This document shows, piece after piece, positions 6,478 to 11,923 of a stretch of 11,923 nucleotides of DNA. This DNA comes from Treponema sp. (GTDB taxonomy: Bacteria > Spirochaetota > Spirochaetia > Treponematales > Treponemataceae). The position numbers and the translations under genes are program-made. The notes below the pieces were generated by a model. That model worked only from the letters and a program-made list of their open reading frames with translations, did not search any database and was not told the DNA's origin. Within the stretch, counting starts at the first letter, position 1. Every line of letters begins with the position of its first letter. The DNA is taken from NCBI GenBank assembly GCA_012513125.1, contig JAAZCS010000108.1, forward strand, positions 1-11,923, given 5' to 3'.

Positions 6478-6954
6478 ATGAAAAATAATCTTATTCTTAT
6501 TGCGGCTTGTAGTAAAAATAGAGTTATCGGAAATAAAGGTTCCATTCATTGGGATTTCAAAACCGATCGAAATTTTTATAAATCAATATGCACGAATAAG
6601 ACTGTTATAATGGGGCGAAATACTTTTGAAGAAATTAATCGCCCTCTTCCGTATTGCAAAATAATTGTGTTGTCAAAAACACTTAAAACAGCTCCTTTCG
6701 GCTGTATTTTGTGTAAAACTTTGGACGAAGCAATTTTGTTATGTTCAGAAGACGCAATTATTGCAGGCGGTGAAAATTTATACAAACAAACTATTTCATT
6801 TGCAAAAAAAATCTATTTAACAATAATTGATAAACAAATTGAAGGTGACAGATATTTTCCTCTTTTTGATGAAAAAGAATTTACTTCAATTGAAAAAACT
6901 TCAATTGAAAATGGAATAACTCTTCATTTTATTGAATACACACGGAAGAACTAA
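6478..6954 (+). CDS. folA: Dihydrofolate reductase
   Basis: Cytoplasmic enzyme reducing dihydrofolate to tetrahydrofolate with NADPH, for thymidylate, purine and Met/Gly metabolism. The 158 residues match the family length. Visible motifs are IAACSKNRVIG (residues 8-18), the substrate Trp25 and catalytic Asp30 in HWDFKTD, VIMGRNTFEEINRPLP (43-58), the cofactor Gly pair in AGGENLY (96-102) and IYLTIID (112-118) with EGDRYFP. Two oddities stand out. The PW of most enzymes is HW here, and the Arg matching E. coli R57, which grips the folate glutamate, is Cys60 (codon TGC, one base from CGC). The ATG follows the FlgN-like stop after 2 bases with only a weak GAAG, so it is probably translationally coupled to flagellar genes. 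Its 3' end contains a 15-base tandem repeat (TSIEKTSIEN) and overlaps thiN tail to tail by 26 bases. Confidence 0.93.
   Translation: MKNNLILIAACSKNRVIGNKGSIHWDFKTDRNFYKSICTNKTVIMGRNTFEEINRPLPYCKIIVLSKTLKTAPFGCILCKTLDEAILLCSEDAIIAGGENLYKQTISFAKKIYLTIIDKQIEGDRYFPLFDEKEFTSIEKTSIENGITLHFIEYTRKN
6883..6911. repeat. 15-base tandem repeat forming a 10-bp hairpin at the folA/thiN junction
   Basis: ACTTCAATTGAAAA occurs at 6883-6896 and again at 6898-6911 (period 15, five codons). Each unit contains the palindrome TTCAATTGAA (6885-6894, 6900-6909), so the two can pair as a 10-bp stem with a 5-base loop on either strand. It lies 20 bases downstream of the thiN stop on the minus strand, where a terminator would be expected, but a clean T tract does not follow at once. 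In folA it encodes TSIEK TSIEN. Confidence 0.6.
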
Positions 6955-7633
6955 AATTACAGCATAAAATAAAGTCTGCATCTTTTACTTCCAGTTCAAT
7001 CATTTCAAAATTATCTTCTATTCTGTTACTCAAGCTTGGAACACCTATTTTTCGAAAAACATTACTTTCCCACTTAAAACCTTTGGACACAATGAACCCA
7101 GCCGTTCTTGAATCAGAAGTATGAAGTATTGAAATTGGATTCCCCTTTGCAACATTTTTTATTTTCACAGTAGAATTTTTTGGCAAATAATACAGGGATT
7201 GCATTTCTGTAAACCAAATATTTGGATGCTGTTTTTCTGAAAACAAGTCAAAATTTGCTATAAGATGATCGACTCTCTGCCCCGAACCACCAATTAAAAT
7301 AATTATTGGCTCTTCATTCAGCGTTTTTGCATATTTGTATGCTAGTTGAATTGCTATTTCTGTATCAGAATAATCTTTATCAGACGGAAAAATCTCTTTT
7401 TTAGAATTAGTAAAAATATCGTTTGAAAGAATTTCCATTGACGAAATGCTATCAAAATCCCCACAAATTTGATCTATTTTGCTTATTTTATCTGGAAAGA
7501 TTTTATTATATTCAATTGCAGCGTCGCATCCTGAATCAGCCGAGATAATGTAATCAAGAGAAATTGAATTAATAAAAGATTTCAACAATTGAGGTTCAGG
7601 ATAAAGTCCGCCTGTAAAAATTACAATATTCAT
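6929..7633 (-). CDS. thiN: Thiamine pyrophosphokinase
   Basis: Transfers pyrophosphate from ATP to thiamine to give thiamine diphosphate, the cofactor of transketolase and 2-oxoacid enzymes. Counting from the ATG at 7633 there are 234 residues, with the catalytic-domain motifs ADSG (32-35), GDFDS (58-62), PSDKDYSDTE (83-92) and GGSGQRVDH (115-123; the second Gly pair of the usual GGxGGRxDH is GQ here). A beta-sandwich thiamine-binding domain follows, including VKIKNVAKGNPISILH. The usual length is about 210-240. A longer reading from TTG 7642 adds three residues, but ATG 7633 is preferred; neither has a clear Shine-Dalgarno. It lies 59 bases after the cation transporter gene and is probably last in that operon. 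Its 3' end overlaps folA on the other strand. It implies thiamine import or salvage rather than proving de novo synthesis. Confidence 0.93.
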   Translation of the reverse strand: MNIVIFTGGLYPEPQLLKSFINSISLDYIISADSGCDAAIEYNKIFPDKISKIDQICGDFDSISSMEILSNDIFTNSKKEIFPSDKDYSDTEIAIQLAYKYAKTLNEEPIIILIGGSGQRVDHLIANFDLFSEKQHPNIWFTEMQSLYYLPKNSTVKIKNVAKGNPISILHTSDSRTAGFIVSKGFKWESNVFRKIGVPSLSNRIEDNFEMIELEVKDADFILCCNFSSSVCIQ

Positions 7634-7692
7634 TCTTTTCAATCTACATAAGGAGTATCAAAAGTTATTACACAATTCACATTCTTGTCATT

Positions 7693-8808
7693 TTATTGAA
7701 TTCTTGATTCAATTTTATTCATAATTTCACTTTCTGATAATTTACAAGAAAATGGTCTTACAACATCAAAAATTAAATTAGTATGAGTTGGACCACTAAC
7801 CATTCTTATATCATGAGCTTTCAATTCGACATCTATTTCTGGAATAATTTTTAAAACTTTTTCTTTCAATTCAAACAAATATTCGTTCTTTGTATCAATT
7901 GGATCCATGTGAATAATTGTATGGCAATTGAATTTTTTAGAAAGTGCAACTTCTGTATTATCTATTACATCATGAAGTTCAAATATATTCATATCACCAG
8001 GAACTTCAGCATGTAATGAAATCATTTTCTGCCCAGGACCATAATCGTGGATTACTAAATCATGCAATCCAATAATCGGTTTATGGCAAAGAACTTCTTT
8101 TGAAATATCATCTACAAGCTCTTTTGAAGGAGTTTCTCCTAAAAGCGGTTTTATTGTTTCTTGTGCTGCATTTAAACCAGTATATAAAATGAACAAAGCA
8201 ACAATAATTCCAGCAAATCCATCAACTGGCAAAGTTGTAAATCTTGATACTATAAAAGAAACAATTACAACACTAGTCGCAATAATATCTGAAAAACTAT
8301 CAAAAGCCGTTGCATCAAGCGATACAGATTTTATCTTTTTTGAAATATTGTGATTGTATATATACATGTAAAATTTTACTAAACAAGCAATTATCATTAC
8401 AACAAAAGATGAAACAGACAGATTTACAGGTTCTGGATGAATAATATTTTCTATCGATGTTTTAAATAATTCAACACCCATAGTTAAAATTAAAAATGAA
8501 ATAATCAATCCAGAAATATATTCTATTCGTCCATGACCAAAAGGATGATTTTTATCAGCTTTTTTCGCAGACAATTTAAACCCAATTATTGTTACAATAG
8601 AAGAAGCTGCATCTGAAAGGTTATTAAAGGCATCAGCCTGCATAGCAACAGAAGCAGTAACAATACTTAATATAAATTTTCCAGTAAAAAGACAAATATT
8701 TAGAAATATTCCAAATATTCCACACAAAGTCCCATATTTATTCCTTACATCCGGATTTTCATAGTTTTTGTAATCCTTAATAAAAAACCTAGCTAGCAAT
8801 TCAATCAT
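7693..8808 (-). CDS. Cation diffusion facilitator, probably Mn2+ (or Fe2+) efflux
   Basis: Inner-membrane homodimeric antiporter that exports divalent metal in exchange for protons. The 371 residues have about six membrane helices and a C-terminal cytoplasmic dimerisation domain (about 230-371) with HDLVIHDYGPG and HTIIHMDP. The transport site shows NxxxD in TM2 (DAFNNLSD) and DxxxD in TM5 (LDATAFDSFSD). CDF proteins with these motifs, instead of HxxxD, are generally assigned to manganese or iron; the family signature HPFGHGRIEY lies in the loop after TM2. ATG 8808 was chosen because AAGGA at 8818-8822 is 9 bases upstream; the in-frame TTG at 8817 would touch that site. It follows the beta-glucosidase gene by 21 bases and precedes thiN, so all three are probably cotranscribed. 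Metal specificity is inferred. Confidence 0.9.
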   Translation of the reverse strand: MIELLARFFIKDYKNYENPDVRNKYGTLCGIFGIFLNICLFTGKFILSIVTASVAMQADAFNNLSDAASSIVTIIGFKLSAKKADKNHPFGHGRIEYISGLIISFLILTMGVELFKTSIENIIHPEPVNLSVSSFVVMIIACLVKFYMYIYNHNISKKIKSVSLDATAFDSFSDIIATSVVIVSFIVSRFTTLPVDGFAGIIVALFILYTGLNAAQETIKPLLGETPSKELVDDISKEVLCHKPIIGLHDLVIHDYGPGQKMISLHAEVPGDMNIFELHDVIDNTEVALSKKFNCHTIIHMDPIDTKNEYLFELKEKVLKIIPEIDVELKAHDIRMVSGPTHTNLIFDVVRPFSCKLSESEIMNKIESRIQ

Positions 8809-8817
8809 TTTAATCAA

Positions 8818-8822
8818 TCCTT
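8818..8822 (-). promoter_or_regulatory. Ribosome binding site deciding the transporter start
   Basis: AAGGA on the minus strand, 9 bases from ATG 8808 but directly abutting the TTG at 8815-8817, which rules that TTG out as start. Confidence 0.7.
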
Positions 8823-8829
8823 AAAACTA

Positions 8830-11097
8830 TTATTTATTTATCTGATTATTTAAATCTTCAATCATTTTTGTAATATCTTTGTCAGTTTTCCCATTTTTTC
8901 CTCTCCAATCTCTAAAAGGATCATTTAAGAACATCTCTTTTAAACATTTTTTTGAAAAAGCGACATTTGTTGAATCAGAATTATCGTTTGTGTCAGAAAA
9001 AACATAGCTATCTTTAATATATGGTTTGATAAGTTCAGCCATTTCTTTGTTTTTAAGCATATCGCCAGGTGTTGTCCACCTTGTAATATTAAATGCTTTT
9101 TTCGATGTGCTTTTTACCTCAACTTTTGTGGATAAACGCAAATCTTCAGAAGAAGCTCCAATTATCAATTCATATAATCCTGAAGCACAATACCAATCGT
9201 TAATTTCAGTATTAAAATAAGCAAATGATCTTTTATTCAAGACAAAAATAATTGTTTTTTCTTCACCAGGATTTAACGAAACTTTATCAAAGCCTTTAAG
9301 TTCCTTTTCTGGGCGAACTTCTGTTTGAGTTAAATCTTTTACATACAGCTGAACAATTTCTTTTCCAAAAACTTTTCCTGTATTTTTAATCGTTACATTT
9401 ACTTTTACTTCTTCATTATCAAAAAATGATTCTTTATCTACTGAAATATTTTTATATTCAAATGATGTATAACTCAATCCATGGCCAAATGGAAATAGAA
9501 CATTCATTTTTCTAGCATCATACCAGCGATATCCTACAAAAACGCCTTCTGAATAAGTTGTTGTTCTGCCGTTTCCGTGATATCCAATAAATGAAGGAGT
9601 ATCTTCTAGTCTCAACGGAAAAGTTTCTGGCAATTTTCCACAAGGATTCGCCTTTCCAAAAAGTAAATCAATTTGAGCAATGCCGACAGCTTCTCCACCA
9701 AGATACGATTCCAAAACAGAATCAACTTTATCAATCCAAGGCATTACTACTGGTGCTCCGTTATGAAGAACTACAACTACATTTTTACATACTTTAGATA
9801 TTTCTTCTATCAATTCATTCTGAACAGCAGGCATATCAAGATTATCTCTATCAAAACCTTCAGACTCATATGAATCAGGTAGCCCCGCAAATATAACAAC
9901 TTTCTTTGACATTGAAGCCTTTTTTATTGCATTTGCTTTTAATTCATCTGTTGTAGTGCAACCATCAACATTAAAACCTTGTTCATAAACAACATTTAAT
10001 TTTCGTGATTTTGCCTCATCCAACGCACTTGTTACTTTATAACTTTTTATATTTGAACTGCCACCGCCTTCAAAACGAGGACTTTCTGCAAAATATCCAA
10101 CAAAAAGAATTTCATCTTCATTGTTTAAGGGGAGCAAATTATTATTATTTTTTAACAAAACAGAAGATTCACATGCTATTTTTGCAGCAATTGCATGATC
10201 TTTTTCTCTGTCATATTCATATTCTTCAGCTTTCTTGTGAGATAAAACAAAATCAAGTATATCGCCAACCACTTCATCAAGCTGTTTTTCATCCAAAGAA
10301 CCATCTTTTACAGCCTTTACTATATATCCATCTGTTTCACCACCAGAATAAGGCATTTCAAGATTCAAACCAGCCTGAACACCTAAAACTCTGTCATTTA
10401 CCGCACCCCAATCAGACATTACAAAGCCTTTAAAACCCCATTCTTTTCTGAGAACATCTGTTAAAAGCCATTTATTTTCTGACGACAAAACGCCATTAAT
10501 TGCATTGTAAGAACACATAATTGTTGCCGGATTTGCATTTTTCACAACATTTTCAAATGCAGGAAGATAGATTTCCCGAAGAACACGTTCTTCAATTATT
10601 TCTGATATTGAAAAACGACGGTATTCTTGATTGTTAGCTGCAAAATGTTTTACAGAAACGCCAACATTTTTTGATTGAACACCTTTTGTATATGAAGTTG
10701 CAAGTTCACCTGCCAAATAAGGATCTTCTGAGAAGTATTCAAAATTTCGACCACACAAAGGAGATCTTTTGATATTAATTGCAGGTCCTAAAAGAATATC
10801 AACACCCAAAGATTTTGCTTCTTCACCCAAGGTTTTACCTTCTTCTTCAAGTAAATCTTTATCAAAAGAAGCTGCTACTGCACACCCGCAAGGAAAACTA
10901 ACTGAAGTAACGCAATCATTCTCATTTGCTCCCGTTTTTTTCATAGTTCGCATGCCACTAGGACCATCGCTAACCATAACAGAAGAAATAACCAATCTTT
11001 CAACTGGTTTTGTATTCCACCAATCTTTTCCAGAACATAATGATGCTTTTTCTTCCAATGTCATTTGATTTACTAGTTTTTGAATGTTTTCTTTCAT
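8830..11097 (-). CDS. GH3 beta-glucosidase, cytoplasmic
   Basis: Retaining glycoside hydrolase of family 3, which releases the terminal beta-linked sugar from cello-oligosaccharides or other beta-glucosides. The 755 residues have no signal peptide, so it acts on imported sugars. The N-terminal (beta/alpha)8 domain (about 1-290) contains SDGPSGMR (43-50), NIKRSPLCGRNFEYFSEDP (108-126), KHFAANNQE (150-158) and the nucleophile Asp229 in MSDWGAV. The alpha/beta sandwich domain (about 300-500) holds the probable acid/base Glu413 in ESEGFDRDNL. A fibronectin-III-like domain (about 555-665) follows, then a helical tail of roughly 90 residues. No PA14 insert is present. Start ATG 11095-11097 has AAAGGA 7 bases upstream, overlapping the nuclease stop. 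Length resembles clostridial BglB enzymes. Beta-xylosidase activity cannot be excluded from sequence. Confidence 0.95.
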   Translation of the reverse strand: MKENIQKLVNQMTLEEKASLCSGKDWWNTKPVERLVISSVMVSDGPSGMRTMKKTGANENDCVTSVSFPCGCAVAASFDKDLLEEEGKTLGEEAKSLGVDILLGPAINIKRSPLCGRNFEYFSEDPYLAGELATSYTKGVQSKNVGVSVKHFAANNQEYRRFSISEIIEERVLREIYLPAFENVVKNANPATIMCSYNAINGVLSSENKWLLTDVLRKEWGFKGFVMSDWGAVNDRVLGVQAGLNLEMPYSGGETDGYIVKAVKDGSLDEKQLDEVVGDILDFVLSHKKAEEYEYDREKDHAIAAKIACESSVLLKNNNNLLPLNNEDEILFVGYFAESPRFEGGGSSNIKSYKVTSALDEAKSRKLNVVYEQGFNVDGCTTTDELKANAIKKASMSKKVVIFAGLPDSYESEGFDRDNLDMPAVQNELIEEISKVCKNVVVVLHNGAPVVMPWIDKVDSVLESYLGGEAVGIAQIDLLFGKANPCGKLPETFPLRLEDTPSFIGYHGNGRTTTYSEGVFVGYRWYDARKMNVLFPFGHGLSYTSFEYKNISVDKESFFDNEEVKVNVTIKNTGKVFGKEIVQLYVKDLTQTEVRPEKELKGFDKVSLNPGEEKTIIFVLNKRSFAYFNTEINDWYCASGLYELIIGASSEDLRLSTKVEVKSTSKKAFNITRWTTPGDMLKNKEMAELIKPYIKDSYVFSDTNDNSDSTNVAFSKKCLKEMFLNDPFRDWRGKNGKTDKDITKMIEDLNNQINK

Positions 11098-11104
11098 AGT
11101 TTTT

Positions 11105-11110
11105 TCCTTT
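11105..11110 (-). promoter_or_regulatory. Ribosome binding site of the beta-glucosidase gene
   Basis: AAAGGA on the minus strand, 7 bases before ATG 11097. Its first base is the last base of the nuclease stop codon, which supports cotranscription of the two genes. Confidence 0.7.
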
Positions 11111-11923
11111 TATTTTCTACTTTCAATTATATTTTCTATTTCATCAGGAAGCAATTCAAAAAAATCGAATCCTGTTATTTGTTCAATTTCATCCACTGTT
11201 ACTAAATAATTTTTCCAAGACAAATCATTTTGACAGCCCTGTTCATTTGGAATTTTTACAGCAATTATCTTTGTATCCACATCGACTCTTGAAATATCAT
11301 CTTCACCTTTTGGTAATATCAAAATTATCTTCCAAGTATATTGGGGAATATTTATTCTTATCTCTTTTCCATCTGAAAGCAATACAGGAATATACTCAAA
11401 CTGACCTTTTGTTCCAATTCCACCACATCCAGACGGACCTGCAAAAATGTACAATTCATTATTTTGATTGGCTAAATCTCTTTCGTATTCTTCAAGATCT
11501 TTCCAAACTATCCTATTGCAATCAGGGCTTTGTGGAACCATATTTGTCATTAAAAAAGTCATTTCATTATCTTCTTCAGTTTTCGTTCTATCTGCAGAAG
11601 GACAAAGATGACCTCGATCAAATCCATATTTTACAAACTGATAATCAGCTTTTTTTATTCTATACCAACTTTTTGGAATCTCACTATCCGCCCTAAAATT
11701 ATTTGCTCTGCCAGAATCCCCCAAATCATCTACATCAAGATGCCAAGCAACCCAATTTGCACAAAATGATTGATTGTTATATGAAAGAGAATATTGTTTT
11801 TTCTCCATTAGAAAATTTATTTCAGAATCTTCAGAAGGGGCCGCATCAGATGGATTTCCAAAATAAAGCGGGCAATTTTCAGAAAGATTTCCATATTCAT
11901 TTGTACTTTCATTATTTAAAACA
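11110..11923 (-). CDS. DNA/RNA non-specific endonuclease (5' end outside window)
   Basis: Beta-beta-alpha-metal nuclease of the NUC1/NucA family, which cuts single- and double-stranded DNA and RNA with Mg2+. The catalytic motif DRGH lies 64-67 residues into the part read from the ATG at 11808, followed by LCPSADR and the metal-ligand region MTNMVPQSPDCNR. The frame does not start at that ATG: it stays open for 38 more codons to the right edge, and these encode the family-typical CPLYFGNPSDAAP and INFL before the QYSLSYNNQSFCANWVAWHL block. The true protein therefore has at least 270 residues and probably a secretion signal beyond the edge. It ends 12 bases before the beta-glucosidase start. 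Likely roles are nutrient nucleic-acid degradation or attack on foreign DNA; the sequence does not decide between them. No inhibitor gene (NuiA-like) is visible nearby. Confidence 0.93.
   Translation of the reverse strand, partial: VLNNESTNEYGNLSENCPLYFGNPSDAAPSEDSEINFLMEKKQYSLSYNNQSFCANWVAWHLDVDDLGDSGRANNFRADSEIPKSWYRIKKADYQFVKYGFDRGHLCPSADRTKTEEDNEMTFLMTNMVPQSPDCNRIVWKDLEEYERDLANQNNELYIFAGPSGCGGIGTKGQFEYIPVLLSDGKEIRINIPQYTWKIILILPKGEDDISRVDVDTKIIAVKIPNEQGCQNDLSWKNYLVTVDEIEQITGFDFFELLPDEIENIIESRK

Noticed and set aside
7643..7692. Possible promoter or TPP riboswitch before thiN
   Set aside because: The 59-base gap is too short for a TPP riboswitch and shows neither the conserved CUGAGA-type core nor a convincing promoter.
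7695..7716. Plus-strand hairpin ATTGAAT / ATTCAAT followed by TTT at the end of the transporter gene
   Set aside because: Only 7 AT pairs, lies within coding sequence, and no plus-strand gene ends nearby for it to terminate.
10005..10433. 142-codon open frame on the plus strand inside the beta-glucosidase gene
   Set aside because: Composition is His/Leu/Gln-rich and typical of an antisense shadow; it lies wholly inside a well-conserved gene and has no ribosome binding site.
11247..11696. 149-codon plus-strand open frame over the nuclease gene
   Set aside because: Antisense shadow of a conserved nuclease with low-complexity translation and no initiation signals.
1..11923. CRISPR array, transposon, phage, toxin-antitoxin or new defence operon
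   Set aside because: No regular repeats, transposase, integrase or paired small toxin genes are visible; the nuclease belongs to a known general nuclease family and its neighbours are metabolic.

Overview
This window comes from an AT-rich bacterium, and the gene content points to a spirochaete of the Treponema type. The reasons are a lolA-rodZ-rimO run beside ftsH, a fliS plus FlgN-like flagellar chaperone pair, and a sugar-using accessory set (GH3 beta-glucosidase). The assignment is an inference from gene content and protein style; no rRNA is present to confirm it. Coding density is very high and no gene-free stretch exceeds 300 bases.

Left block (1-5309, all minus strand, transcribed right to left): ftsH, then a strong intrinsic terminator, then lolA, rodZ and rimO. 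ftsH has its own sigma70-like promoter. lolA, rodZ and rimO are packed closely. rodZ carries an in-frame TAA, and 83 further sense codons in the same frame complete what looks like its periplasmic C-terminal domain. That frame ends 14 bases inside the TTG start of rimO. rimO runs off the left edge and lacks only its last few residues. The block concerns the cell envelope (membrane protein quality control, lipoprotein carriage, cell shape) plus ribosomal protein S12 modification.

Divergent hub (5310-5530): a 221-base spacer with a sigma70-like promoter firing left into ftsH and a good match to a flagellar sigma28 promoter firing right into fliS.

Middle block (5531-6954, plus strand): fliS, a FlgN-like coiled-coil protein and a dihydrofolate reductase gene (folA) joined to them with a 2-base gap. 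folA lacks the near-invariant folate-binding arginine (Cys60 instead), and its 3' end carries a 15-base tandem duplication. It ends by overlapping thiN tail to tail by 26 bases.

Right block (6929-11923, minus strand): a likely operon of a DNA/RNA non-specific nuclease (5' end outside the window), a cytoplasmic GH3 beta-glucosidase, a cation diffusion facilitator with manganese-type site motifs, and thiamine pyrophosphokinase (thiN).

I found no CRISPR array, transposon, tRNA, rRNA or convincing new defence system. The most interesting signal is the split rodZ, followed by the unusual folA and its context. Both the rodZ stop and the folA cysteine are one base away from the expected codon, so assembly error must be excluded first.
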